This document shows, in pieces, positions 17,080 through 27,100 of a stretch of DNA of 64,000 nt. The notes below the pieces were generated by a model that saw only the letters and a program-made list of their open reading frames with translations, ran no database searches and was not told where the DNA came from. Each line of letters starts with the position of its first letter. The first letter of the stretch is position 1. Source of the DNA: an uncultured Tateyamaria sp. (lineage in GTDB: Bacteria > Pseudomonadota > Alphaproteobacteria > Rhodobacterales > Rhodobacteraceae). The DNA lies in assembly GCF_947497045.1 (NCBI RefSeq), contig NZ_CANMEU010000004.1:1-64000 (forward strand). Reading direction: 5' to 3'. The position numbers and the translations under genes were made by a program.

Positions 17080-18117
17080 ATGTCCGACCATATGCGCCAC
17101 ATCACCCTCAAAAGCCGCCCCAAGGGTGCCCCCACGCCCGCCAATTTCGAAATGCAGACCAGCGATGTACCAATCCCCGGCAAGGGCGAGGTGCTGGTGC
17201 GCGTTCACTACGTGTCGCTTGATCCCTATATGCGCGGGCGCATGGATGATGCCAAATCCTATGCCGCACCCGTTCCTCTGGGCGGCACGATGGAGGGCGG
17301 TGGCGTTGGCGAGGTTCTCATCTCGCACGACGATGGGTTTGAAACGGGTGACATGGTGTTCGGGATGTTCGGCTGGACAACGCACGCGGTCGCGGCGGCG
17401 AACACTTTGCGCAAACTCGACCCCACACGCGGCCCGGTCACCGCGGCTCTTGGCGTTCTGGGCATGCCCGGCTTTACCGGCTGGCATGGGCTGAACGCAT
17501 ATGGGCGGCCCAAATCCGGTGAAACGCTTGTGGTGGCCGCAGCCACTGGGCCGGTCGGGTCCATGGTCGGGCAACTGGCGAAATCAGCAGGGCTGCGGGT
17601 GATCGGCATCGCGGGGGGCGCGGACAAATGCGCGCTGGCGACTGATACGTTCGGCTTTGATGTCTGCCTTGATCACCGCGCCCATGCGGACGCGCGCAGC
17701 CTGCGCACCGCCCTGAAAAAGGCCTGCCCCAAGGGCATCGACATCTATTTCGAAAATGTGGGCGGCAAAGTGCTCGAGGCGGTCATGCCGCTGATGAACC
17801 CGCACGGGCGCATCCCGATCTGCGGCATGATCTCGTGGTACAATGCAGGCGGTTTGGGTGCAGGGGCAGATGCGGCAATGTCAGCCCCGGCCCTGTGGCG
17901 TCCCATTCTGGTCAAATTCCTGAGCGTGAACGGGTTCATCATCTCCAACCACTGGGATCAATTTCCCAAGTTCCTGAGCGAGGTTGGACCCAAAGTCCAA
18001 TCCGGCGACATCAGGGTCGTCGAAGACATCGCGCAAGGGCTTGAGTCCGCACCAGAGGCGTTCATCGGCCTGCTTGAGGGGCGCAATCGGGGCAAGCAGA
18101 TCGTCAAGCTGATCTAG
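17080..18117 (+). CDS. NADP-dependent medium-chain oxidoreductase (CurA / leukotriene B4 dehydrogenase-like)
   Basis: This 345-residue protein is a zinc-independent member of the MDR superfamily. It opens with the KSRPKGAPTPANFE motif typical of the CurA/PTGR subgroup and has VSLDPYMRGRM (substrate-domain signature), a nucleotide-binding AATGPVGSMVGQLAK glycine-rich turn near residue 150, and IYFENVGG. It would reduce the double bond of alpha,beta-unsaturated carbonyls with NADPH. AGGAG lies before the ATG. A structured two-copy element begins 5 bases after its stop. Confidence 0.9.
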   Translation: MSDHMRHITLKSRPKGAPTPANFEMQTSDVPIPGKGEVLVRVHYVSLDPYMRGRMDDAKSYAAPVPLGGTMEGGGVGEVLISHDDGFETGDMVFGMFGWTTHAVAAANTLRKLDPTRGPVTAALGVLGMPGFTGWHGLNAYGRPKSGETLVVAAATGPVGSMVGQLAKSAGLRVIGIAGGADKCALATDTFGFDVCLDHRAHADARSLRTALKKACPKGIDIYFENVGGKVLEAVMPLMNPHGRIPICGMISWYNAGGLGAGADAAMSAPALWRPILVKFLSVNGFIISNHWDQFPKFLSEVGPKVQSGDIRVVEDIAQGLESAPEAFIGLLEGRNRGKQIVKLI

Positions 18118-18122
18118 GGTGT

Positions 18123-18177
18123 GCCTGGGGTCGGTGGGTGGGTACCTTTGCGCCGGCAAACAGTGCCACCCGCAGGC
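18123..18177 (+). ncRNA. structured intergenic element, copy 1 (downstream of curA-like gene)
   Basis: The core GGTCGGTGGGTGGG, then CCTTT, a hairpin TTTGC-GCCG-GCAAA, then CAGTGCCACCCGC, is shared with a second copy at 36512-36570. Outer arms GCCTG and CAGGC and the middle arms GTGGGTGG and CCACCCGC can pair around the hairpin. It sits between the curA-like stop and the converging metR stop. It could be a 3'-UTR RNA structure, a terminator-like element without a T run, or a REP-type DNA repeat. Confidence 0.45.
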
Positions 18178-18179
18178 CC

Positions 18180-19085
18180 TCAAACAGATTGCAACTTGCG
18201 CGCCTCAACGCGGGCCAGCTCGATCAATTTGTCCATATAGGGCTTGCCCAGATCATCCTCGCGCACCGCAGCATAAAGACGACGGGTCAGCCCGTCCCTG
18301 GTCAGCGGGCGGGTCACATAATCACTGGAATACTTCACCTCGCGCACCACCCAATCGGGCAAGACAGACACACCGCGATTGGACGCAACCAGCAGCAAAA
18401 TCACTGCCGTCAACTCCGCCTGACGCACAGCCGCGGGCTCCACCTTGGCAGGGATCAACAACTGGCTGAACACATCCAGCCGGGCTCGTTCCACCGGATA
18501 GGTGATCAGGGTCTGATCGCGAAAATCCGCCGCCTCGATATACTCTTTCTGGGCCAGTGGATGCGTGCTGGCCGCGACAAAGACGGGCGCGTAGTCAAAC
18601 AACTCGACAAAGGCGACCCCCGCCAAATCCTCCGGATCCGAGGACACGACCAGATCCACCTCTTCCTTCATCAAGGCGGGCAGCGCGTCAAAGGCAAGAC
18701 CGGGGCGGATATCCACATCCACATCCGGCCACGAGCGGCGAAACACTTCAAGCACCGGAAACAGCCACTCAAAACAGGCATGGCATTCAATGGCGATATG
18801 CATCCGCCCCGATGATCCGTCACGCAGGCCCGTGAACTCGGCCTGCATTGCCTCGACCTGCGGCAGGATCTGATTGGCGAGACGCAACAGGCGCATCCCC
18901 GCCGCCGAGAGTTTCAATGGTTTTGAGCGGCGCACGAACAGCTCCACCCCCGCCTGCTCCTCAAGGCCCTTCACCTGATGACTGAGGGCAGATTGGGTGA
19001 TGTGCAACTGATCCGCCGCCTTCGCGAGCCCCCCCGCCTCATGGATGGCCTTGATCGTGCGCAGATGGCGAAACTCGATATGCAT
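18180..19085 (-). CDS. metR: LysR-type regulator MetR
   Basis: This encodes 301 residues from ATG 19085, where the LysR helix-turn-helix begins directly (HIEFRHLRTIKAIHEAG, then KAADQLHITQSALSHQVKGLE). The C-terminal effector domain has the LysR substrate fold. Divergence from metF and a MetR-type box between them identify it as MetR, the homocysteine-responsive activator of methionine biosynthesis genes. The longer frame to 19175 crosses the promoter and is rejected. Confidence 0.9.
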   Translation of the reverse strand: MHIEFRHLRTIKAIHEAGGLAKAADQLHITQSALSHQVKGLEEQAGVELFVRRSKPLKLSAAGMRLLRLANQILPQVEAMQAEFTGLRDGSSGRMHIAIECHACFEWLFPVLEVFRRSWPDVDVDIRPGLAFDALPALMKEEVDLVVSSDPEDLAGVAFVELFDYAPVFVAASTHPLAQKEYIEAADFRDQTLITYPVERARLDVFSQLLIPAKVEPAAVRQAELTAVILLLVASNRGVSVLPDWVVREVKYSSDYVTRPLTRDGLTRRLYAAVREDDLGKPYMDKLIELARVEARKLQSV

Positions 19086-19113
19086 GTGATCCTCATGTTT
19101 ATCTTGAGAGTTA

Positions 19114-19126
19114 TGAATTTGCTTCA
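19114..19126. promoter_or_regulatory. MetR binding site in metR-metF intergenic region
   Basis: TGAATTTGCTTCA matches the MetR consensus TGAA-N2-T/A-N2-TTCA exactly. It lies inside a wider inverted repeat, ATCTTGA (19101-19107) and TCAAGAT (19124-19130). It is 48 bases upstream of metF. Confidence 0.7.
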
Positions 19127-19173
19127 AGATACGCGCTGCCACATACTCGACACAAGCCCAAAGGAGCCCCACC

Positions 19174-20031
19174 ATGACCGCGCTGTCGTTTGAGACCTTT
19201 CCGCCAAAATCGCTGGACGCTTCGTTTCACCTCTGGGACACGGTGCAGACGCTGACCCCCCTTGCGCCGCGGTTTGTGTCGGTGACCTACGGGGCGGGCG
19301 GTTCGACCCAATCCCTCACGCAAGAGGCCGCACAGACGTTGCGCAAGACCTCCGGCCTGCGGGTCGCAGCGCACCTGACCTGCACCGGGCAAAGCCGTGA
19401 TGACGTGATGCGCACCGCGCGCAACTATGCCGCTTCCGGTGTGACGGATATCGTGGCCCTGCGCGGGGATGCCCCGGATGGACGCGCCTTTGAACCCCAC
19501 CCAGATGGCTTTGCCGACAGCATCGCACTGATCAAGGCGCTGGCGGATACCGGCACTTTCACGATCCGTGTGGGGGCCTATCCCGACGGCCACCCCGATG
19601 CGGTCTCGATGGCGCAAAACATCGACTTCCTCAAAGCCAAGCTGGACGCAGGCGCGACCGAAGCGATCACGCAATTCTTCTTTGAAGCGGACACCTTTCT
19701 GCGCTTCCGCGATGCCTGTGCGGATGCAGGCATCGGCGCACCCATCACGCCGGGTATCCTGCCGGTCAGCAATTGGGCCCGCACGCAGTCATTCGCACAG
19801 CGTTGCGGCACGCCGATATCGGCGGTGACGCGCACCGCCTTTGACCGGGCCGAGCGCGATGACCGCGCCGAGTTGTTCGCGCTGACGCACTGCGCTGACC
19901 TGTGTGACACGCTGACGGATGAAGGGGTCGATGCACTGCATTTCTACACGCTGAACCGCCCCGACCTGACCCTCAAGGTCTGCCGCGCACTTGGTTTGGT
20001 CCGCCCCTCACAAATTCGGAATGTGGCGTAA
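19174..20031 (+). CDS. metF: methylenetetrahydrofolate reductase
   Basis: This 285-residue flavoenzyme reduces 5,10-methylene-THF to 5-methyl-THF for methionine synthesis. It shows the family landmarks SFETFPPKS at the start (catalytic Glu), VSVTYGAGGST, DIVALRGD and ITQFFFEADTF. Its length is normal for bacterial MetF. AAGGAG precedes the ATG. It is the target of the divergent metR through the box at 19114-19126. Confidence 0.95.
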   Translation: MTALSFETFPPKSLDASFHLWDTVQTLTPLAPRFVSVTYGAGGSTQSLTQEAAQTLRKTSGLRVAAHLTCTGQSRDDVMRTARNYAASGVTDIVALRGDAPDGRAFEPHPDGFADSIALIKALADTGTFTIRVGAYPDGHPDAVSMAQNIDFLKAKLDAGATEAITQFFFEADTFLRFRDACADAGIGAPITPGILPVSNWARTQSFAQRCGTPISAVTRTAFDRAERDDRAELFALTHCADLCDTLTDEGVDALHFYTLNRPDLTLKVCRALGLVRPSQIRNVA

Positions 20032-20040
20032 GGAGGGACT

Positions 20041-20054
20041 AGACCGATCGGTCT
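20041..20054. promoter_or_regulatory. 14-bp perfect palindrome, TetR-type operator candidate
   Basis: AGACCGATCGGTCT is fully self-complementary and lies 10 bases after metF and 46 bases before the thioesterase ATG. Operators of the form ACCG-N2-CGGT are common for TetR-family repressors. No TetR gene is present in the window. Confidence 0.5.
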
Positions 20055-20099
20055 GGCTCGCCTAACCTCGCCGGTGTAACAGTCACCGGACCCTACCCC

Positions 20100-20585
20100 A
20101 TGCCCCTTGTCGCCACCTCTCCCGCCGAGTTGCTCAGTCAGGACGAATTGTTGTCCATGTCCGGTTATGAGTTCATGCGCGGGATGCTGGAGGGCACCTT
20201 GCCGGGGCCACCCATCGCACAAACGATGGGATATGCGCTGCACGCGGTCGAGGACGGGCGGGTCACCTTTCGCGGCGCACCCGCGTTCAACGTGACCAAT
20301 CCAATGGGCACGGTGCATGGGGGCTGGTACGGCACCTTGCTTGACAGCGCGATGGCGTGCGCTGTGATGACCAAAGTGCCGCGTGGCGCGGTCTACACCA
20401 CGCTTGAATACAAGATCAACATCACCCGCACGATCCCCCTTGATATGGAAATTGACTGCGTGGGCGTCATCGATCATGCCGGGCGCTCCACCGGGGTGGC
20501 GTCGGGCGAGATACGTGGGGTTGAGGACGGCAAGCTTTATGCGACCGGATCAACCACCTGCATCATCATGGAATTGACGCCCTGA
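20100..20585 (+). CDS. PaaI-like hotdog-fold thioesterase
   Basis: This 161-residue protein has the PaaI family core NPMGTVHGGWYGTLLDSAMA, in which the HGG loop and the following acidic residue of the helix (D) form the acyl-CoA active site. The remainder fits a single hotdog domain. It probably hydrolyses an aromatic or medium-chain acyl-CoA; the substrate is not predictable. A TetR-type palindrome stands upstream. It converges with the DUF2235 gene. Confidence 0.85.
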   Translation: MPLVATSPAELLSQDELLSMSGYEFMRGMLEGTLPGPPIAQTMGYALHAVEDGRVTFRGAPAFNVTNPMGTVHGGWYGTLLDSAMACAVMTKVPRGAVYTTLEYKINITRTIPLDMEIDCVGVIDHAGRSTGVASGEIRGVEDGKLYATGSTTCIIMELTP

Positions 20586-20592
20586 CAGCCGC

Positions 20593-21687
20593 TTACGGCA
20601 CGTCTTTGGCGGTCGATCCGCGCAGGTCCGCGACCCATTCGCCCCACCCTTTGGGCGGCGGGGCCTGAGCGACCGAGGGATGCACCCGCTCGGACGGGTC
20701 AAGCCCCACTTTGCGTGGCCTGCGGGTCACCAGCCACCGCCCGAAGCCCACGAACGACCCCATGGAGGGCGCAGTCGGGTCCTGAGGGAAGCGATCTGCC
20801 CATCCCGCTGGCAATGACAGTCCACAGGATTCGGCCATTTCCAGCATCCAGACCAATGGGATATTGGCCAGGGGGCGCGAGCCATATTTACCGGACAAAT
20901 GCCCGCCAATATCGCCATGGACCCCGCGAAACCACATCTGCACCAGATGGCCGTCCCAATCGTCGGACGTGTCCCACATCACGGGCGCATAGGCGACGCG
21001 GGTCTCATTGCGGGCCAGCGCGTGAAAGCCGCGTTTGACGGATTTACCAAGCTGATGGTTGTGAAAAGCATGACGCGGCGCGCTCAGACGCCACAGCAAG
21101 GGCATGTTGAGGCCCAGGGATTTCACCGTGTCCCACGCGCCAATCATCTCGATTTCGACCGTGTCATGGCAATTGTTTGCGGCAAAGACCTTCGCGGTCG
21201 CCCCGTCGGGATTGCATTCGTAATAGCGGTAGACGTCGCGAATATTGCGTTCAGTCGCCGCCTCGGGTTTCAGCAGACCGACCCGGTCGATGATCCCCGC
21301 AAGCGAGCGGACCGCATAGGCCCCGCGCGAATAGCCAAACAGAAATACCTTGTCGCCGGGGTGATATCGCGAGGCCAGATAGCCATACGCCCCGCGGATC
21401 TGACGATTGATACCGCGCCCGAAAATGACATCTCCACCGCGCCGCCAATGGGACCATTGCAAACCGGGTTCGTAGTACAGGGACACCGCACTGCCCATCT
21501 GGGCCAGCAGCTTATTGGTCAGCCCGGCATTGGTTTCATCACATTCGTCCAGCGACGACATCGTGCCGTCAATGATGATCACGTGCGTCGTCTGTCCACG
21601 GGTCGGAGGCGTGACCTCCGGCAAACCTTTTCCAAACTTGCTCTGAAGCCAGCCTGCAATCGATTTATTCAGCCGCGATAGGATCAT
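20593..21687 (-). CDS. DUF2235 domain hydrolase-like protein
   Basis: This 364-residue alpha/beta-hydrolase-like protein has the DUF2235 pattern: an N-terminal strand VIIIDGT, then a nucleophile elbow GYSRGAY with S120, and later DTVKSLG and FRGVHGDIGG, which match the Asp and His regions of the family. DUF2235 proteins include type VI secretion phospholipase effectors (Tle1), but no secretion gene is nearby, so a housekeeping esterase is equally likely. Its start overlaps the end of the upstream coxL-like gene by 23 bases, suggesting cotranscription. Confidence 0.8.
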   Translation of the reverse strand: MILSRLNKSIAGWLQSKFGKGLPEVTPPTRGQTTHVIIIDGTMSSLDECDETNAGLTNKLLAQMGSAVSLYYEPGLQWSHWRRGGDVIFGRGINRQIRGAYGYLASRYHPGDKVFLFGYSRGAYAVRSLAGIIDRVGLLKPEAATERNIRDVYRYYECNPDGATAKVFAANNCHDTVEIEMIGAWDTVKSLGLNMPLLWRLSAPRHAFHNHQLGKSVKRGFHALARNETRVAYAPVMWDTSDDWDGHLVQMWFRGVHGDIGGHLSGKYGSRPLANIPLVWMLEMAESCGLSLPAGWADRFPQDPTAPSMGSFVGFGRWLVTRRPRKVGLDPSERVHPSVAQAPPPKGWGEWVADLRGSTAKDVP

Positions 21688-23962
21688 CCCTGAGCAATTC
21701 CCACACTTTCATCGGTGTGAAAGGCATATCAGCCTGGCGCACACCGTGATCCCACAGCGCATCCTGCACCGCATTGGCCACCGCTGCCAATGCTCCGACC
21801 GTACCCGCCTCGCCACAGCCCTTCATTCCCATGATGTTGGCCGTTGACGGAACCGGTTCTGACGTGAACCCGATGTAGGGAACATCATCGGCGCGCGGCA
21901 AGGCATAATCCATGAACGTTGCCGTGAGAAGTTGGCCGTCTTCGTCAAATTGAACATGCTCGGTCAGGGCCTGTCCGATGCCTTGGACGACACCGCCATG
22001 CACCTGCCCTTCGGCCAGCATCGGATTGATAAGATTGCCAAAATCATCGACAACGGTATAGCGTTCAACAGTCGTGACCCCAGTGTCCGGGTCGATCTGA
22101 ACCTCTGTAATATGACACCCGTTTGGAAAGCTGCGCGCCTCCAGTTTAACGCGGCGTTCATGCACCATCAGATCATCGCGCCCCTTGCCGCGGGCCATCT
22201 CGGCCACCTCAAGCATGGTGGGGGTCATATTCGACCCCTCGGCCCGGAACCGTTCATCATCAAAGGTGATCTCGGCCGCAGGCACGCCAATCTCCTCGGA
22301 CAGGAACACGGCAAAGGCTTCGGTCATGGCCGAGACGGTATAAAGCGTCGCATTGTTCTGCACTGTCACCGACCGGGACCCCCCGGTGCCACCACCCACC
22401 TTGATCCGGTCGCTGTCGCCCTGCACGACATCGATCATGTCGACCGGGATGCCGGTCTGGTCGGACAGGAATTTGGCATAGACCGTTTCGTGCCCCTGCC
22501 CGTTCGATTGCGTGCCCACATAGATGTTGACCCGGCCCTCGTCGGTGAATTCCACCTTCGTGCTTTCGGTCGGATCGCCAAGGATACTTTCGATGTAGTA
22601 ACACACCCCGACCCCACGCAGCAGGCCCCGGCCTGCATCTGCGGCCTTGCGCGCGGCGAACCCGGCGAGGTCGGCCTCGACCTCGGCCCGGCTCAGCACC
22701 TTGTTGAAATCGCCCACGTCATAGGTTTCGCCCACAGTCGTGGCATAGGGAAACTGGTCGGGTTTGATGAAGTTGATGCGGCGCAATTCCAGCGGATCAA
22801 CGCCAAGCTCTCGGGCGGCGCGGTCCATGGCCCGCTCAAGAATATAGATCGCCTCGGGGCGACCCGCCCCGCGATAGGCATCGACCTGCGTGGTGTTGGT
22901 GTAGTACCCGACCGAGCGCAGATAGGTCGTCTGCACGTCATAGACCCCCATCAAGACGCGGCTGAACAATTGCGTCTGGATGGCTTGGGCAAATTGCGAG
23001 TTATAGGCCCCCATATTCGCCTTCGTATGGACGCGGTAGCCGATGATGCGGTGATTTTCGTCAAAGGCCAGCTCGGTCAGCGACGTCAGATCGCGGCCCG
23101 CATTGTCGCTCAGCATCGCTTCGGTGCGTTCGGACATCCAGCGCACCGGGCGGCCCAGATCGCGCGCGGCATGGGCGAGCACAAAATATTCGGGGTACAT
23201 CATCCCCTTCATCCCAAAGCCACCGCCGGTATCGGGATTGGTGACACGGATCATGTCCGGGTCCACATTCAACGCCTCGGCCAACTGTTCCTTGGGGCCC
23301 CACACGCCTTGACCATTGATGGCGACGTGAAAACGCGCGCCCTCCATCTCGGCGTAACACCCGCGCGGCTCCATCGAGTTGACGATGACGCGGTTGTCAC
23401 CCACATCCAGACTGATGACGCGATGCGCCGATGCAAACACAGCCTCGGCCGTCGCCGCATCGCCCATTTCCCAATCATAGGCCACATTGTCCGCCGCCTC
23501 GGGGTGCAGCATCTCGCCCCCTGCATCCATGTCCATCTTGGCTGGCAGATCGTCATAGTCGAGCATGATCAGTTCTGCCGCATCGCGGGCCTGAGCCATG
23601 GTGTCAGCCACAATCATGGCCACAGGTTCGCCCACAAAGCGCAGGCGGTCGCGCGCCAGAATGGGGCGTTCGGGGGCAGCCCCCTGAGTGCCATCACGGT
23701 TGGGCATCGTCGCACCGCGCATGCCGACCTTCATGCCCGCCGCTTCAAGATCGGCCAGCACGTAGACTGCGTGCACACCCTCCGCCGCGCGGGCCTCGGT
23801 CACATCCAGATCCGTGATCACCGCATGCGCAACGGGCGAGCGGAACACAAAAGACTGCAACGCATTTGCAGGTGCAATGTCGTCAACATAGCGCCCCTCG
23901 CCGGTCAAGAACCGCACATCTTCGCGGCGCCTGACAGATTGGCTTTTTCCGAACTTTTCCAT
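21665..23962 (-). CDS. xanthine oxidase family molybdopterin-binding subunit, form II CoxL-like
   Basis: This encodes 765 residues from the ATG at 23962 (MEKFGKSQSVRR); the longer frame into valS is discarded. It carries an aldehyde oxidase/xanthine dehydrogenase a/b hammerhead domain (N-terminal, RFVGEPVAMIVAD) and the molybdopterin-binding domain. The active-site loop reads AYRGAGR, the form II signature; true CO dehydrogenases (form I) have AYRCSFR. Motif GGFGMKG is also present. It needs FAD (CoxM) and 2Fe-2S (CoxS) partners, which are not adjacent: valS is divergent upstream and DUF2235 follows. The substrate is unknown, and CO oxidation should not be assumed. Confidence 0.88.
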   Translation of the reverse strand: MEKFGKSQSVRRREDVRFLTGEGRYVDDIAPANALQSFVFRSPVAHAVITDLDVTEARAAEGVHAVYVLADLEAAGMKVGMRGATMPNRDGTQGAAPERPILARDRLRFVGEPVAMIVADTMAQARDAAELIMLDYDDLPAKMDMDAGGEMLHPEAADNVAYDWEMGDAATAEAVFASAHRVISLDVGDNRVIVNSMEPRGCYAEMEGARFHVAINGQGVWGPKEQLAEALNVDPDMIRVTNPDTGGGFGMKGMMYPEYFVLAHAARDLGRPVRWMSERTEAMLSDNAGRDLTSLTELAFDENHRIIGYRVHTKANMGAYNSQFAQAIQTQLFSRVLMGVYDVQTTYLRSVGYYTNTTQVDAYRGAGRPEAIYILERAMDRAARELGVDPLELRRINFIKPDQFPYATTVGETYDVGDFNKVLSRAEVEADLAGFAARKAADAGRGLLRGVGVCYYIESILGDPTESTKVEFTDEGRVNIYVGTQSNGQGHETVYAKFLSDQTGIPVDMIDVVQGDSDRIKVGGGTGGSRSVTVQNNATLYTVSAMTEAFAVFLSEEIGVPAAEITFDDERFRAEGSNMTPTMLEVAEMARGKGRDDLMVHERRVKLEARSFPNGCHITEVQIDPDTGVTTVERYTVVDDFGNLINPMLAEGQVHGGVVQGIGQALTEHVQFDEDGQLLTATFMDYALPRADDVPYIGFTSEPVPSTANIMGMKGCGEAGTVGALAAVANAVQDALWDHGVRQADMPFTPMKVWELLRDDPIAAE

Positions 23963-24169
23963 GGGGAACGCTCCTGTGGCTGGAGTGGTGTCAGTTGAGT
24001 GCGAACCTAGCGGTTGCGCGGCCAGTGTCCAGAGCCGTAAGCGACCAGGATTTGGACACGGACGGCACGTTTGTCGCCCGTTGGCGCGGGCCAACATCGC
24101 CAAAACCCCCTTTCCTTCATAGGCCCGCGCAGCTATCTCACGGGCCAACGAACACAGAGGATACGCGCC

Positions 24170-27100
24170 ATGGCCCTTGGAAAATTCAACGCCGCAGAAG
24201 TCGAGGCGCGCATTTACGAGCAGTGGGAGACACGAGGCTGTTTCAAGGCAGGTGCCAATGCCCGCGATGGCGCGTCGGCCTATGCCATTATGATCCCGCC
24301 GCCCAACGTCACGGGCGTGCTGCATATGGGTCATGCCTTCAACAACACGTTGCAGGATATCATGGTGCGCTGGCACCGCATGCGCGGGTTCGACACGCTC
24401 TGGCAGCCGGGCACGGACCATGCGGGCATCGCCACGCAAATGGTGGTGGAACGCCGCCTTGCCGAACACCAGCAACCCTCACGGACCGAACTTGGCCGCG
24501 ACGCCTTCACCGCCAAGGTGTGGGAGTGGAAAGCCGAAAGCGGGGGCACCATCGTGTCCCAACTCAAACGGCTCGGGGCCTCCTGTGACTGGTCGCGCGA
24601 GGCGTTCACCATGTCCGGCGCGCCCGGCGCACCGCAGGACGTGGCCAAGGGGAACTTTCACGATGCAGTCATCAAAGTCTTTGTCGAGATGTACAACAAG
24701 GGCCTGATCTATCGCGGAAAGCGGCTGGTCAACTGGGACCCGCATTTCGAGACGGCGATCTCGGACCTTGAGGTCGAGAACATCGAAACACCGGGCCACA
24801 TGTGGCACTTCAAATACCCGCTCGCAGAGGGGCAGACCTATACCTATGTCGAAAAGGACGAGGACGGAAATGTCACGCTGGAAGAGGTCCGCGACTATAT
24901 CTCGATCGCGACCACCCGGCCCGAGACGATGCTGGGCGACGGGGCTGTGGCGGTGCATCCATCCGACGAGCGTTACGCACCCATCGTGGGCAAGCTGTGC
25001 GAGATCCCGGTCGGTCCCAAGGCACATCGCCGCCTGATCCCGATCATCACCGACGAGTACCCGGACAAGGATTTTGGCTCGGGCGCGGTCAAGATCACCG
25101 GCGCGCATGATTTTAACGACTATCAGGTGGCCAAACGGGGCGGCATCCCGATGTACAACCTGATGGACACCAAGGCGCGGATGCGCAGCGATGGGCAGCC
25201 TTACGCGATCGAGGCCGCGATTGCCCAGGAGATCGCCAATGGAGAGCGCAATTTCGACGAGGCGATGATCTCGGCAATGAACCTCGTACCGGACGACTAT
25301 CGTGGGCTGGACCGGTTCGAGGCGCGCAAGAAAGTGGTGGCCGACATCACCGCCGAAGGGCTGGCCGTGATGCACATGGTACCGGTAACGGACGCGGACG
25401 GAAACGAAAGCGTCGAGGCCGTGCCGCTGGTCGAAAACAAGCCGATCATGCAGCCCTTTGGTGATCGTTCCAAAGTGGTGATCGAGCCGCTGCTGACGGA
25501 CCAGTGGTTCGTGGACACTGACAAGATCGTCGGGCCCGCGCTGGATGCGGTGCGCAGCGGCGACGTGAAGATCATGCCCGAAAGCGGGGAGAAGGTGTAT
25601 TTCCACTGGCTTGAAAACATCGAGCCATGGTGCATCTCGCGCCAGCTTTGGTGGGGGCATCAGATTCCGGTCTGGTACGGCCCAAGCGTCACGCACACCG
25701 AAAACGAAGACGGGACCGCCTCGGATGAATGGGACATCCAGAACCCGCAGCATTTCTGCGCGCCCACCCATGCCGAAGCGCTGGAATTGGCGGTCAACTA
25801 CTACATGAACAGCGGCGCGATGGGCTTCCTTGTCGATGAGGAGGCGGCCAACGCGGACGAAGCGCTGACATTGACCTATCACGAAGATGGTCAGCCCGTG
25901 CGGTTGTGGCGGGACGCGGATGTGCTCGACACGTGGTTCTCCTCCGGCCTCTGGCCCATCGGGACCCTCGGCTGGCCCGAAAAGACGGACGAACTGGCCC
26001 GCTATTTCCCGACCTCTGATCTGATCACAGGGCAGGATATCCTGTTCTTCTGGGTCGCGCGGATGATGATGATGCAACTGGCCATCGTGGACGAGGTGCC
26101 GTTCAAGAACGTCTACCTCCATGGGCTCGTGCGCGATGCAAAGGGCAAGAAGATGTCGAAATCGACCGGCAACGTCATCGACCCGCTGGACCTGATCGAC
26201 GAATTCGGGGCAGACGCGCTGCGGTTCACCAATGCGGCCATGGCCTCGCTTGGCGGGGCGCTGAAACTCGACACCCAACGCATCGCAGGCTACAGGAACT
26301 TCGGCACAAAGCTGTGGAACGCCGCCTCCTTTGGTGAGCGTAACGGCACGTTTGACGTGCCCCATTCGGGCACCATGCCAGAGGCGACCCTGACACCGAA
26401 CCGCTGGATCAAGGGAGAGATCGCACGCACCCGCGAGGCGGTCGATGCCGCATTGGCCGAATATCGCTTCAATGATGCGGCCAGTGCGCTTTATGCGTTC
26501 ACTTGGGGCACTTTCTGCGACTGGTATATCGAGCTGAGCAAACCCATTTTCGAGGGCGGCACCGAGGCCGAGATCGCCGAAACCCGCGCCGTCTATGCCT
26601 GGGGCCTTGATCAATGCCTGCTCATGCTGCACCCGATCATGCCCTTCATCACCGAAGAGTTGTGGGGCCAGAAGGCGCGGCCCAAACCCTTGGTGCATGG
26701 CGACTGGCCGACCTACAGCGCGGCTGATCTGGCCGACCCAAGCGCAGATGCGGAGTTGGGCTGGGTGACAGGCGCGATTGACGCGATCCGGTCGGCCCGC
26801 GCGCAGATGCACGTGCCCGCAGGTGCGCGTATACCGATGGTGGTTGTGGGTCTTGAGGAAGGCGCGCGCGCCGCGTGGGACGCCAACGAAAGCGCGTTCA
26901 ACGCATTGGCCCGGATCACCGAATTGAACGTGGTGGACGACTTCCCCAAAGGCACCGTGACCCTTGGGCTTGCGGGGGGGCGCTTTGGCCTGCCGCTGGA
27001 CGGGGTGATCGATGTCGCCGAAGAAATTGCGCGACTGGAAAAGACACTCGGAAAATTGGCCAAGGAAGTGGGCGGGCTGCGCGGCCGGCTCAAGAACCCC

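Noticed and set aside
21665-23962. Aerobic carbon monoxide dehydrogenase large subunit
   Set aside because: The loop is AYRGAGR (form II), not AYRCSFR, and no coxM or coxS is adjacent, so CO oxidation is not supported.
21932-23998. 688-residue open frame antisense to the coxL-like gene
   Set aside because: Shadow of a well-supported molybdenum enzyme gene; no domains.
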